Shown one piece after another: positions 10,860 through 19,977 of a stretch of DNA of 64,000 nt. The position numbers and the translations under genes were made by a program. This DNA comes from Flavobacteriales bacterium (GTDB lineage Bacteria; Bacteroidota; Bacteroidia; Flavobacteriales_F; PHOS-HE28), in assembly GCA_019912395.1 (NCBI GenBank), contig JAIOIH010000021.1, positions 1-64,000 on the forward strand, in the 5' to 3' direction. Below the pieces are notes generated by a model. The model was not told the origin of the DNA. It saw only the letters and a list, made by a program, of their open reading frames with translations, and searched no databases. How positions within the stretch are numbered: position 1 is the first letter of the stretch; each line of letters opens with the position of its first letter.

Positions 10860-13637
10860 TCACTCGATGACGGGCGCCTGCCCCCGGGTCGCATCACGCA
10901 GACGGCGTACCAAGGTGGGCCAATCGACATGGCGGCGATGACCGACGATGTCGATGCGCGGCAGGCCCGCACCCTTGACGATAGCGTAGCCACGCGCATC
11001 GAGCGAGTGATCGGCATCGAGCCGTTCAGGCACGGGATCGACGCCGCCCATCGTGCAGATCTCATCGCGCAATCGGCAACGCACACCGAGTTGTCCGAAG
11101 CGGAAGGTATTGACGAGCTTGAGCGCGAGATTCTGCAGCGCCGGCGCGCCGCTGCTGATGCCGGTGATGTCATCGACCGCGGTGTAGCTCATCTTGCCGC
11201 CGCCCTTGGTGCGCAACCAGGCATCGAAGGCGACCGTGCCCCAATCAAGCAGGCGCAGATCATCGATGGTGCCGAACAGGCGCCCGCTCATGCTGCCGAA
11301 GGAAAAAGCGCTGGTGAGTTGTTCGAGGTCGAAATTCTCGAAATGGATATTGGCGCCGAGCGCGGGCTCGCTGCCGAAGGGTCGCTCCAGGCTCATGGTG
11401 TTGACGCCCAGATGGCCGTCGAACAGATACAGGTCCAAGCCACCATGGAAATCGATGCGATCGCCGACGAATTCGATTTCGGGAATGCCGCCCGACAGAT
11501 TGCCGGGAAAGATCGGCCAGCCGAAGGCCGCCGACATCTGCGGCAACTGCACGCCGACCACCGCGAACGAGGCTTCATAGCGATCGCCACGCGGCGATGC
11601 GGGCTGGGCAATGAACTTCTCCAGTCGCAACTGCCCGCCCAGCACATCCACGGCCAACGGCGCGGCCAGACGCAGGCTTTCGCGGTCGGCCGTCCACTGC
11701 GAACGCGCTGCACCGAACGGGACCCTGTAGAACTCCGCGTGCCGCCAGCCAAGAGCAGTTGGAGCGCGCGGCGTGTCGGCGCTCCAGTCAAGCGCGCCAT
11801 CGAGTCCTTCGAGCGCGAAGCGCCCTGCACCATCGACGAGATCGACTTTCTTCGCCTCGAATGAAAAGCCGCGCACGCGTCCCGCTTCGAGCGCGACCGC
11901 GCCCTGCGCGCGACCGCGTGCCTGCAACTCGCCATAGCCACGCGTGGCGAGCCAACTGCGCGCGTAGCGGTCGGTTGCAAGCGCAAGATCGAGCTCGCGC
12001 AGCTGCGCCTGCAGTGCCTGCCACTGGTGCGTGAGCGGGTTCCACTGTCCATGCAGGCTCGCATCGAGCACGCCCGGGTCACGCCAGTCGAAGCGATCGA
12101 CCTTCCACACCGATGACGAAAGAGCGGCTCCGATCCGTGCGTGGATCGGCGTCTGCGGCAACTCCACATAGATGCTGCCAGCCAGCGCCTGTCCGCCGTG
12201 CAGACTCGCGTCAGCCGCGATATGCAGCGCATCGAGCGCACCGGCGAGTCTGAGATCCAGATCAGCGGCGAGATTGGCAATCCCGAAACTGCCATCGGTG
12301 GCGTCATGGCCCATGCCCCGCACGCCCACGCGCCCCTGCAACCAGGTCACATCCGCAGCAGGCTCGCGCAGCGTCAAGTCTTGCGCCACGAGTTTGCCGC
12401 CCAAGAGCCGCGCACTCAGCGGCCCGATCAGATGCGCCGCCCGATCGCGAATCTGCCAGCGCGAACGCAGTGCGTCGACGGCGATGTCGCCCAAGCGCGC
12501 ATGCGCAAAGGAAAGCGGCCTGATTTCGCCGTGGCCATCACGTCGCCAATCCAGACCACCGCGCAATCCTTCGATCGAGATCGCACGCTGCGGCTCGCGC
12601 AGATCCAATCGATCGGTCGCGGCCGCGGCGCGGATCAAGCCCTCACCGTCCAGTTCCGCACTGCCGCGCAGTTCGCCGACGAGTGCAAGATCATTCAATT
12701 CCTGTGCAGCGAGCACACCGCGACCATAGCGTTGCAGGGCGAGCGGGAACACCGCGCGCGCCTGATGCAATTGGAGACGCCGCAAGGGCGCAAGCTCGCG
12801 CGGGTCGAAGCGGGCAGCGGCGTCGAATTCGAGCACGTCAGGATCGCGCCAATTCAGCTGCGCGATGTCCCAGACCGCATCGACGCCGCGCCGCACATCG
12901 AGCGCCAGATCGACCGGCGCCTGCGGCAATTGCGCGTGCAGCACGCCAACGTCCAGACGTCCGCGCGCGAGGCGCAACTGCGCACCGATCCGGGCGATAC
13001 CGTTCGTCACGGACCAATTGCCCTCGCCTTCGATGTCAACGCCATCGAGTGCGAGCGTGCCATCATGCGTGCCGAGCGTGAGCCCCGTGATCGAACCACT
13101 TGCATGCGCCCGCTGCGCAGCATCGATCGTCAGCTCGGCTTCGACCAGTCCCGCACGCAGACTGCCGCCGCCCCAGTGTCTGGCCAAGACCGGAGCGACC
13201 CACGCCGCAGGCAAGCTGCGCAGCTTGAGCGCAGTCGTTCCGGCACCGAGAGGCCATTGCAAGACGCCTTCGAAGGCATCCTGCTCAAGCCGCAGAGCGA
13301 GCTGCTCACGCGCGAGGCGCACGCGCAGTTGCGCGCTGCGCCCGTCAGACAACCGCAAGGGCCCATCGCAGACCTGCGCATCGCCCTCGCGTTTGAGCAC
13401 GCATTGCCAATCGAGGACCTGATCCACGCCAAGCTCAGCAATCCGCAGCCGCTGCGCAACCACCTGCAGCTTGCCGCCATCAGTGTCGAGCTGCGCATCA
13501 AGGCGCACGCCCTCAAGGCTCAGGCTCGGCGCTTCCACATGCGCCGCCTGCAGGCGCAGGCTGCGCGCGGCCGCTTGCGTCGCTGCAAACATGGCCAGGC
13601 AGCACAGGATCAGGACTGGGTTTGACGAAAGGCGCAT
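10860..13637 (-). CDS. ydbH: YdbH-like AsmA-family intermembrane lipid transport protein
   Basis: 925 aa with an N-terminal signal/anchor (VLILCCLAMFAATQAAA), then a long run of alternating beta-strand segments with no enzyme motif. This is typical of TamB/YhdP/YdbH proteins, whose hydrophobic groove carries phospholipids between the inner and outer membranes. The C-terminal part has LGVRCRLRDEICTMGGVD with Cys854 and Cys861, a feature I associate with YdbH, and NTFRFGQLG. E. coli YdbH is about 880 aa. The start at 13637 gives the signal sequence; the frame extends upstream but through non-coding sequence opposite the response regulator. Followed after 12 nt by the YdbL-like lipoprotein. Confidence 0.8.
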   Translation of the reverse strand: MRLSSNPVLILCCLAMFAATQAAARSLRLQAAHVEAPSLSLEGVRLDAQLDTDGGKLQVVAQRLRIAELGVDQVLDWQCVLKREGDAQVCDGPLRLSDGRSAQLRVRLAREQLALRLEQDAFEGVLQWPLGAGTTALKLRSLPAAWVAPVLARHWGGGSLRAGLVEAELTIDAAQRAHASGSITGLTLGTHDGTLALDGVDIEGEGNWSVTNGIARIGAQLRLARGRLDVGVLHAQLPQAPVDLALDVRRGVDAVWDIAQLNWRDPDVLEFDAAARFDPRELAPLRRLQLHQARAVFPLALQRYGRGVLAAQELNDLALVGELRGSAELDGEGLIRAAAATDRLDLREPQRAISIEGLRGGLDWRRDGHGEIRPLSFAHARLGDIAVDALRSRWQIRDRAAHLIGPLSARLLGGKLVAQDLTLREPAADVTWLQGRVGVRGMGHDATDGSFGIANLAADLDLRLAGALDALHIAADASLHGGQALAGSIYVELPQTPIHARIGAALSSSVWKVDRFDWRDPGVLDASLHGQWNPLTHQWQALQAQLRELDLALATDRYARSWLATRGYGELQARGRAQGAVALEAGRVRGFSFEAKKVDLVDGAGRFALEGLDGALDWSADTPRAPTALGWRHAEFYRVPFGAARSQWTADRESLRLAAPLAVDVLGGQLRLEKFIAQPASPRGDRYEASFAVVGVQLPQMSAAFGWPIFPGNLSGGIPEIEFVGDRIDFHGGLDLYLFDGHLGVNTMSLERPFGSEPALGANIHFENFDLEQLTSAFSFGSMSGRLFGTIDDLRLLDWGTVAFDAWLRTKGGGKMSYTAVDDITGISSGAPALQNLALKLVNTFRFGQLGVRCRLRDEICTMGGVDPVPERLDADHSLDARGYAIVKGAGLPRIDIVGHRRHVDWPTLVRRLRDATRGQAPVIE

Positions 13638-13679
13638 CACGCCCCATTCTGCCGCAACGCCGCCACGGACGGATCGATC

Positions 13680-14411
13680 ATGTCGCGTCCACGCCTGCTC
13701 GTTGCCGATGACAATCCCATGAGCCTGCAGTTTCTTGCCGAGGCCTTCACGAAACTGGGCGTCGATGTTGTGTCCGCGACGGATGGCGGACGGGCGTTGG
13801 CACTCGCGCAGGAGCATGCCTTCGACCTGCTCGTGCTCGACCTCAACATGCCTGTCCATGACGGCTGCGCCGTTCTTGCAATGATCCGTGCTGGCAGCGG
13901 CCCCTCGCGCGCCGCACCGATCTGGGCGACCAGTGCGGAGCTCGACGTCACGAAAACGGCCGCGCTCAAGGTGCGAGGTTTTGACCAGGTGTTGGCCAAA
14001 CCGATCACGATACAGGCCTTGCGCGACGCCCTTGCGCGCAGGCTGCCGCAAGTCGGATTCGCATCCGAGTCCGAACCGACATGCCGACTCGATGATGCAC
14101 AGGCGCTGCGCACGACGGGCGGGGACGCCGCGATCGTCATCGCGCTGCGCGGATTGTTTGCTGCCGAGTTGGCTGGCTTGCCCGCCGAGCTTGCGCAGTT
14201 TGCGGCGCAGAAGGATCGCGACGCGCTGCGCGCCCGCCTGCACCGACTGTCGGCATCCGCAGGCTTCTGCGGTGCGCCCGGCTTGATCGCTGCGATCGCA
14301 AGCCTGCGCGAACGCCTTGAGCACGATGCCTGGCCGGACAACGCGATCGAGTCCTTGCTCATCGAGTGTGGCCACGTGCATGACGCGATCAAGGGCAGCG
14401 CACCCACCTGA
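13680..14411 (+). CDS. response regulator with C-terminal Hpt-like domain
   Basis: 243 aa. The receiver domain (1-120) has acidic pocket Asp10-Asp11, phospho-acceptor Asp54 (VLDLNMP), Thr84 and Lys107 (LAKP). The C-terminal helical domain (about 140-240) carries RLHRLSASAG with His188 in the position of a histidine phosphotransfer site. There is no DNA-binding domain, so it probably relays phosphate rather than binding promoters. No sensor kinase lies nearby. It is divergent from ydbH (42 nt gap) and convergent with recO (3 nt between stops). The Hpt call is weaker than the receiver call. Confidence 0.85.
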   Translation: MSRPRLLVADDNPMSLQFLAEAFTKLGVDVVSATDGGRALALAQEHAFDLLVLDLNMPVHDGCAVLAMIRAGSGPSRAAPIWATSAELDVTKTAALKVRGFDQVLAKPITIQALRDALARRLPQVGFASESEPTCRLDDAQALRTTGGDAAIVIALRGLFAAELAGLPAELAQFAAQKDRDALRARLHRLSASAGFCGAPGLIAAIASLRERLEHDAWPDNAIESLLIECGHVHDAIKGSAPT

Positions 14412-14414
14412 GCT

Positions 14415-15125
14415 TCAGCGCGACGGAGCCGCTGCGCTGCGCGCGAGTCGCCAGGATTTCAGCTCACCGCCGATCAGATGGCGCACCACGGCGCGTACGA
14501 GGCCGCGCAACTCGCGCAGCCCTTCGGCAGGCGGGCGCACATCGGCTGCCAGTGCAAGCAACGCGGCGCCGGAAATGCGCAGGCCGGAACCTTGTCCGGA
14601 CCAGAGCCGCGCGCCTTCTTCGGGGTCGTAGCCGTAGTCGAGTTCAGGCTGCAAGACTGAGCCATCCGCGGCGCGTTCCAGTACGAGGCCGTAGCCGATT
14701 TCGGCGAGGAAATCGCGCTCGAAGCGGCGCAGCGTCCATGCCACCGCGTCCTCATCGGCCAGCCGCGCCAGGCACTGCGCATACAAAGAGAACGCTTGTG
14801 GATGCGGATCGCCACGACCACTCAGGCGCAACACGAATTCATTGACGTACATCGCTGCAAGCAGGGTCTGACCCTGCGGCTGCAAGGACGCACTTGCGGC
14901 TTCGGCGGCAACCAAGGTGCCCAGTTCGCCGCGGGCGACCCAATCGAGCAACAGCGGCTGCAACGGCTGCAACAGGCCGCGTGGCCAGCGGCTGCGTTCC
15001 CGGCGCACGCCACGCGCCACCAGTCCGACCCGGCCGTGGTCGCGGCTGAAGATCTCCAGCAGCAGCGAAGTTTCGCGCCAGGCTCGCGCGTGCAGGACGA
15101 AAGCGGGCTGTCCCTCGACGCGCAT
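14415..15125 (-). CDS. recO: DNA repair protein RecO
   Basis: 236-aa RecO, the RecF-pathway mediator that loads RecA on SSB-coated DNA and anneals strands. The N-terminal OB fold starts with QPAFVLHARAWRETSLLLEIFS and contains GRVGLVARGVRRERS. The helical C-terminal domain follows (FERDFLAEIGYGL). The length is standard (about 240 aa). It sits 18 nt after era in the lepA-lepB-DUF4845-rnc-era-recO order found in Gamma- and Betaproteobacteria. Confidence 0.93.
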   Translation of the reverse strand: MRVEGQPAFVLHARAWRETSLLLEIFSRDHGRVGLVARGVRRERSRWPRGLLQPLQPLLLDWVARGELGTLVAAEAASASLQPQGQTLLAAMYVNEFVLRLSGRGDPHPQAFSLYAQCLARLADEDAVAWTLRRFERDFLAEIGYGLVLERAADGSVLQPELDYGYDPEEGARLWSGQGSGLRISGAALLALAADVRPPAEGLRELRGLVRAVVRHLIGGELKSWRLARSAAAPSR

Positions 15126-15143
15126 CGACGTGTCCGCAGCGCC

Positions 15144-16046
15144 TCAGTCGGTATAACCAAATTGCTTGAGCGCGGCGGCGTCGTCGCTCCATGATTCACG
15201 CACGCGCACCCACAGTTCCAGATGCACGCGCCGTTCGAACAGACGCTCCATCCCGCGGCGGGCGGCGCTGCCGATTTTCTTGAGCTGGGCACCCGCAGCC
15301 CCGATCACGATGCCCTTCTGTCCTTCGCGCTCGACCCAGATCACCGCGCCGATGCGCGTGATCTTTGCAGTGTCTTCGAATTGCTCGATCTCGACCGCAG
15401 TCGCATACGGCAATTCATCGCCCAACAGGAGCATGAGCTGCTCGCGCACCAGTTCGGCGGCGAGAAAGCGCTCACTGCGATCGGTGAATTCGTCTTCGGC
15501 GTAGGCCGCCTCTCCTTCCGGCAGCAGTTGGGCAATGTCGTCGAGCAACACCGCCACGCCGTCGCCGCGCCGCGCACACAGGAAATGCACTCCGGCATAG
15601 TCATGCTCGCGCGTGACCTGCGCGGCAAAGGTCAGTAGACGCGTCTTGTCGGCGAGTTTGTCGACCTTGTTCACCGCCAGCAGCACCGGCTTGCCCAGTG
15701 GCGCGAGCAATTTCCAGATCGCTTCGTCCTCGTCGTTCCATTTCGGGCCGTCGATCACGTGCACGAGCACGTCGGCCTCTTCGGGCGCCTGGCGGGCAAT
15801 GCGGTTGAGCTGGTGATTGAGCGCGCGACGCGTCTGTCGATGCAGGCCGGGTGTGTCGAGCAGTGCGATCTGGGCGTCGGGGCGGGTGACGATGCCGAGG
15901 ATGCGGTGGCGCGTGGTCTGCGGCTTGGGGGTGACGATCGATAGCCGCAGGCCGAGCATTGCATTGAGCAAGGTCGACTTGCCGACGTTGGGCTGGCCGA
16001 CGAGGGCCACGGTGCCAAAGCGATGCGGTGTCGACTCAGTGCTCAT
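15144..16046 (-). CDS. era: GTPase Era, 30S ribosome assembly
   Basis: 300-aa GTPase that binds the 3' end of 16S rRNA through a KH domain and gates 30S maturation. GTPase motifs are G1 GQPNVGKST (17-25), G3 DTPG (64-67) and G4 NKVD (126-129). The KH domain near the C-terminus has EREGQKGIVIGAAGAQLKKI. The start at 16046 overlaps the rnc stop region by 11 nt, so translation is coupled with RNase III, its usual partner in rRNA processing. Confidence 0.96.
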   Translation of the reverse strand: MSTESTPHRFGTVALVGQPNVGKSTLLNAMLGLRLSIVTPKPQTTRHRILGIVTRPDAQIALLDTPGLHRQTRRALNHQLNRIARQAPEEADVLVHVIDGPKWNDEDEAIWKLLAPLGKPVLLAVNKVDKLADKTRLLTFAAQVTREHDYAGVHFLCARRGDGVAVLLDDIAQLLPEGEAAYAEDEFTDRSERFLAAELVREQLMLLLGDELPYATAVEIEQFEDTAKITRIGAVIWVEREGQKGIVIGAAGAQLKKIGSAARRGMERLFERRVHLELWVRVRESWSDDAAALKQFGYTD

Positions 16047-16707
16047 CGGATCCCTGGTTTTCCATCACGGCCAGAACCTGCTCAGCCGCAATCTGCTCGG
16101 CGGCGCGGCGGCTCGATGCGCTGCCTTCAAAACTTCTTTCGATCGAATCGACGCGGCAACTGACGGTGAACACGCGTGCATGTTCCTCGCCAGCGGTGGC
16201 GAGCAGTTCATAGACTGGCAGCTGCATCCCGCACGCCTGCAACAGCTCCTGCAGCCGGGTCTTGGCATCCTTGGGCGTGCGCTCGCCCGCTTCCACCAGC
16301 GGCGCGAACAGGTCACGCACTCGCTGTCTGCAGGCTTCCCAGCCGCCATCGAGATAGACCGCAGCCACCAACGCCTCGAAGGCATCGGCGAGGATCGAAT
16401 CGCGACGATGACCACCACTCTTGAGTTCACCGGGCCCCAGGTGCAGGAGATCGCCCAACTGCTGCGCACGCGCCATGCCGGCCAGCGCGTTGCCGTTGAC
16501 CAGCGCCGCGCGCAAGCGTGTCATCTCGCCCTCGCTCGCACGCGGATGCCGTTCGAAAATGAGCTCGGCGACGAGCAGGTTGAGCAGCGCATCGCCGAGG
16601 AACTCCAGCCGCTCATTGTTCGCATGCGCCGCGCTGCGATGGGTGAGCGCACGCTCACGCAAGGCAGCGTCGGCAAAGTGATGCCCGAGGGTGCCCGACT
16701 CACTCAC
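16036..16707 (-). CDS. rnc: ribonuclease III
   Basis: 223-aa double-strand-specific RNase. The RNase III signature ERLEFLGDA (32-40) provides catalytic acidic residues; the second acidic cluster is in DAFEALVAAVYLDGG. A dsRNA-binding domain fills the C-terminal ~70 residues (DAKTRLQELLQA onward). It processes rRNA precursors and structured mRNAs. It overlaps era by 11 nt downstream and the DUF4845 gene by 8 nt upstream. Confidence 0.95.
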   Translation of the reverse strand: MSESGTLGHHFADAALRERALTHRSAAHANNERLEFLGDALLNLLVAELIFERHPRASEGEMTRLRAALVNGNALAGMARAQQLGDLLHLGPGELKSGGHRRDSILADAFEALVAAVYLDGGWEACRQRVRDLFAPLVEAGERTPKDAKTRLQELLQACGMQLPVYELLATAGEEHARVFTVSCRVDSIERSFEGSASSRRAAEQIAAEQVLAVMENQGSDEH

Positions 16708-17083
16708 CCGTGTTGCTGGTCAGATTGATGGAATGATCAAAACTGACCAGAAGGTCGACGTTGTACATGAACGGGATACGCCGTTCGTAGGCCGTGCGCA
16801 GAATCACCTTGCCGGCATCGCGCACCGCAGTGACCGAGCTCAAGGGCACGTTCTGTTCATCGACATACTGCGTGCTGAACTTGAAACCGAGGTCACGCCT
16901 CAACTGGTCGAGTGATTTGCTCGCGACGCCCGGCTCCTTGCTCAGCTGATCCATCGATTTCACCACGCCGAAATATTCCGTGTACGCGGGGATCAGCTTC
17001 ATCGCCACATAGGCGAAAAAGCCGGCGACGACGAGGACAATGACGAAACCGATCAGCGTGATGCCTTTGCTCTTGTGGTGCAT
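16700..17083 (-). CDS. DUF4845 membrane protein
   Basis: 127 aa with one N-terminal transmembrane helix (GITLIGFVIVLVVAGFFAYVAMKLIP, about 7-32) and a small periplasmic domain. It opens like a pilin-type N-terminus (KGITLIGFVIV), but no prepilin peptidase site is certain. It is conserved between lepB and rnc in many Gamma- and Betaproteobacteria; I know of no established function. It overlaps rnc by 8 nt and lies 45 nt downstream of lepB. Confidence 0.85.
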   Translation of the reverse strand: MHHKSKGITLIGFVIVLVVAGFFAYVAMKLIPAYTEYFGVVKSMDQLSKEPGVASKSLDQLRRDLGFKFSTQYVDEQNVPLSSVTAVRDAGKVILRTAYERRIPFMYNVDLLVSFDHSINLTSNTGE

Positions 17084-17128
17084 GTGCGTACTCCCTCGAT
17101 GGCCGGATGCGGACTGCTGCCGCGCATC

Positions 17129-17953
17129 TTATTTGATCACGGTGCCGATACGATTCAAATTACCGAAATTCATCCAGACGAGATACGCCCGGCCGACCAG
17201 GTTTTCCTCGGGCACGAAACCCCAGAAACGGCTGTCGGCGCTGTTGTCGCGGTTGTCACCCATCGCGAAGTAGTGGCCTGGCGGCACCGTCCAGGTGCCC
17301 TCATGGCCGACCCAGGCGCGCGGCACCTCGAGGATCTGGTGCTCGACGCCGCCGAGGTTCTCGAGCTTGAGCTCGGCGCCATCGGCCGGGCGGCCGGGCT
17401 CGCTCGGCCCCGAGTAGGCTCCCAGATCGGTCTCGGCGATCTGCTGGCCGTTCACGAACAAGGTCTTGTTGCGGTATTCGATCGTGTCGCCGGGCAGGCC
17501 GATCACGCGCTTGATGTAGTCCTCTTTCGGATTCTTCGGATAGCGGAACACGAACACATCGCCACGCTTGGGCTCGCCGGTGGCGAGGATGCGCTTGTTG
17601 AGCACCGGCAGGCGCACGCCGTAGGAAAACTTGTTGACGAGAATGAAGTCACCGACCAGCAGGGTCGGCATCATCGAGCCCGAGGGAATCTTGAACGGTT
17701 CGGCGATGAACGAGCGGAACAACAGGATCAGGAACAGCACCGGAAAGAACGAGTGTGCATATTCGACCACCACCGATTCGCGCAAGGCATCGCGCTTACG
17801 GGCATCGCGCTCTTCATCGCTCAGTGCGGTCATTGCCGCGATCGTCTGCGCGCGACGGCGCCGACGCGGCGCGAGCAGCAGCAGATCGAACAGCCAGATG
17901 ACACCGGCGGTTCCCGTCAGCACGACCAGCAGCAATGCGAAATCGAAATTCAT
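17129..17953 (-). CDS. lepB: signal peptidase I
   Basis: 274-aa type I signal peptidase. Two N-terminal membrane segments (about 5-27 and 68-80) flank a basic cytoplasmic loop. Box B IPSGSMMPTLL carries the catalytic Ser93; the general-base Lys148 is in YIKRVIGLPGD; GDNRDNSADSRFWGFV is the box E region. It cleaves Sec and Tat signal peptides on the periplasmic face. The ATG at 17953 is chosen because it starts directly at the first membrane helix; the upstream 16 codons are not family-like. It follows lepA by 71 nt. Confidence 0.95.
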   Translation of the reverse strand: MNFDFALLLVVLTGTAGVIWLFDLLLLAPRRRRRAQTIAAMTALSDEERDARKRDALRESVVVEYAHSFFPVLFLILLFRSFIAEPFKIPSGSMMPTLLVGDFILVNKFSYGVRLPVLNKRILATGEPKRGDVFVFRYPKNPKEDYIKRVIGLPGDTIEYRNKTLFVNGQQIAETDLGAYSGPSEPGRPADGAELKLENLGGVEHQILEVPRAWVGHEGTWTVPPGHYFAMGDNRDNSADSRFWGFVPEENLVGRAYLVWMNFGNLNRIGTVIK

Positions 17954-18024
17954 GTTTGGCTCCGGAATTCCCCAGCGCTTTGTCACGCCCCTGACCCACA
18001 CCCAGCGGCCATGACGGGCAGCGA

Positions 18025-19815
18025 CTACTTGTCCATCTGCAAGACCGCGAGGAAGGCTTCCTGCGGAATCTCGACACTGCCCACCTGCTTCATGCGCTTC
18101 TTGCCTTCCTTCTGCTTCTCCAGCAGCTTGCGCTTGCGGGAAATATCACCGCCGTAGCACTTCGCGGTCACGTCCTTGCGCAGGGCCTTTACGGTTTCGC
18201 GGGCCACGATCTTCGCGCCGATGGCCGCTTGGATGGGGATGTCGAACTGCTGGCGGGGGAGGAGTTCCTTCAGCTTGCTGCACATCTTCTTGCCCAGCTC
18301 GTGCGCATGGTCGCGGTGGATCAACGCGCTGAGGGCATCCACCTTTTCACCGTTCAGCAGAATGTCCAGCTTGATGAGGTCGCTCTCCTTGAAGCCGATG
18401 GGGTGGTAGTCGAAACTGGCGTAGCCGCGGCTGATGCTCTTCAGCTTGTCGAAGAAGTCGAACACCACCTCGCCGAGGGGCAGCTCGAAGGAAAGTTCCA
18501 CGCGGTCCGTGGTGAGGTAGTTCTGGTTGGTGAGCATGCCGCGCTTGTCGATGCACAGGTTCATGATCACCCCGGTGTACTCGCTCTTGGTGATGATCTG
18601 CGCCTTGATGTAAGGCTCCTCGATCTTCTCGATGTGCATCACCGGAGGCAGCTCGCTGGGGTTGTGTACATCGATCACTTCACCGTTGGTCTTGGTGACG
18701 ATATAGCCCACGTTGGGCACGGTGGTGATCACGGTGATGTTGAACTCCCGCTCGATCCGCTCCTGAATGATCTCCATGTGGAGCAGCCCGAGGAAGCCGC
18801 AGCGGAACCCGAAGCCCAGCGCGGCACTGCTCTCGGGCGTCCAGGTGAGGCTGGCATCGTTGAGCTTCAGCTTCTCCATGGCATCGCGGAGTTCCTCGTA
18901 CTCGTCGGTCTCCACGGGGAAGATGCCGGCCCACACCATGGGTTTCACGTCCTCGAAGCCGTGGATGCCCTCAGCACACGGCCGCGCCTGATGCGTGATG
19001 GTGTCGCCCACCTTCACCTCGCTGGCTGTCTTGATGCCGCTGATGATATAGCCCACGTCGCCCGCGCTCAGCTGGGGCTTGGGCAGCAGGTCCATCTTCA
19101 GCACGCCGATCTCGTCCGCGTCGTACACCACGCCGGTATTGAAGAACTTCACCTTGTCGCCCTTGCGGATGGTGCCGTTCATTACGCGGAAATAGGCGAT
19201 GATGCCCCGGAAGGAGTTGAACACGCTATCGAAGATGAGCGCCTGCAGCGGTGCGGTGGGATCGCCCTTGGGTGCGGGAACGCGCTCCACGATCGCCTCC
19301 AGCAGCTTGTCCACGCCCAAGCCCGTTTTTCCGCTGGCGCTGAGGATGTCCTCCAACTTGCAGCCGATGAGGTCCGTGATCTGGTCCTTCACCTCCTCGG
19401 GATTGGCGCTGGGGAGGTCCATCTTGTTCAGCACGGGGATGATCTCCAGGTCGTGCTCCAGGGCGAGGTAGAGGTTGCTGATGGTCTGCGCCTGGATCCC
19501 TTGCGTGGCGTCCACGATCAACAGCGCGCCCTCACAAGCGGCGATGCTTCGGCTCACCTCGTAGCTGAAGTCCACGTGGCCCGGGGTATCGATCAGGTTC
19601 AGGATGTACTTCTCGCCATTGAGCTCGTAGTCCATCTGGATCGCCTTGCTCTTGATGGTGATCCCCCGCTCACGCTCCAGGTCCATGTCATCCAGGTTCT
19701 GCGCCTGCATGTCACGGTCGGCGATGGTGCCTGTCATCTGCAGCAACCGGTCGGCCAAGGTGCTCTTGCCGTGGTCGATGTGCGCGATGATGCAGAAATT
19801 GCGGATGTTCTTCAT
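18025..19815 (-). CDS. lepA: elongation factor 4 (LepA), apparent hybrid of two phyla
   Basis: 596-aa ribosome-associated GTPase that promotes back-translocation and initiation fidelity. G1 AHIDHGKS (11-18), [15 protein letters not shown] and NKMDLPSA are intact. The body ([34 protein letters not shown]) is of the Bacteroidota type. The last ~20 residues ([16 protein letters not shown] then LAVLQMDK) read as proteobacterial, and the gene leads into a proteobacterial lepB operon. The crossover probably lies within about 18065-18150, in a nearly universal Lys-rich stretch. The ATG at 19815 starts at the conserved MKNIRNF; the 34-residue upstream extension is rejected. A Bacteroidota-type -7 box lies 25 nt upstream. 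Confidence 0.9.
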   Translation of the reverse strand: MKNIRNFCIIAHIDHGKSTLADRLLQMTGTIADRDMQAQNLDDMDLERERGITIKSKAIQMDYELNGEKYILNLIDTPGHVDFSYEVSRSIAACEGALLIVDATQGIQAQTISNLYLALEHDLEIIPVLNKMDLPSANPEEVKDQITDLIGCKLEDILSASGKTGLGVDKLLEAIVERVPAPKGDPTAPLQALIFDSVFNSFRGIIAYFRVMNGTIRKGDKVKFFNTGVVYDADEIGVLKMDLLPKPQLSAGDVGYIISGIKTASEVKVGDTITHQARPCAEGIHGFEDVKPMVWAGIFPVETDEYEELRDAMEKLKLNDASLTWTPESSAALGFGFRCGFLGLLHMEIIQERIEREFNITVITTVPNVGYIVTKTNGEVIDVHNPSELPPVMHIEKIEEPYIKAQIITKSEYTGVIMNLCIDKRGMLTNQNYLTTDRVELSFELPLGEVVFDFFDKLKSISRGYASFDYHPIGFKESDLIKLDILLNGEKVDALSALIHRDHAHELGKKMCSKLKELLPRQQFDIPIQAAIGAKIVARETVKALRKDVTAKCYGGDISRKRKLLEKQKEGKKRMKQVGSVEIPQEAFLAVLQMDK

Positions 19816-19839
19816 GGAATGCCGGGCCGAAAAGGTCCG

Positions 19840-19847
19840 CGAAGGTA
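19840..19847 (-). promoter_or_regulatory. putative Bacteroidota -7 box of lepA
   Basis: On the minus strand this reads TACCTTCG followed by CGG, close to the Bacteroidota TAnnTTTG -7 element. It ends 24 nt before the lepA ATG. No convincing -33 TTG is visible. Confidence 0.4.
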
Positions 19848-19959
19848 ACGGTGATGGGCCTACCCCACGGAAGGCGCGAAGTACAGGGAAGAATGCGGTA
19901 AGCGCTGGTCGGTCCACATTTGTGGTTCAATAGCATTCCCCCACCTCCGGCGCGCCCCG

Positions 19960-19967
19960 TACTTTCG
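19960..19967 (+). promoter_or_regulatory. putative Bacteroidota -7 box of metG
   Basis: TACTTTCG followed by CGG, 10 nt before the metG ATG. It has the same form as the lepA and DUF2723 boxes. The expected -33 TTG is not clear, and the short distance would leave almost no leader. Confidence 0.4.
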
Positions 19968-19977
19968 CGGCTTCCGC

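Noticed and set aside
8847-11864. A 1005-codon plus-strand frame across rlmD, ydbL and ydbH
   Set aside because: It runs antisense over three recognisable genes; its composition is that of an antisense shadow in GC-rich DNA.
18229-19848. A 539-codon plus-strand frame opposite lepA
   Set aside because: Antisense shadow of a universal GTPase gene.
19816-19917. N-terminal extension of LepA
   Set aside because: The added residues contain no family match and the region holds the likely promoter; LepA proteins start at the MKNIRNF position.
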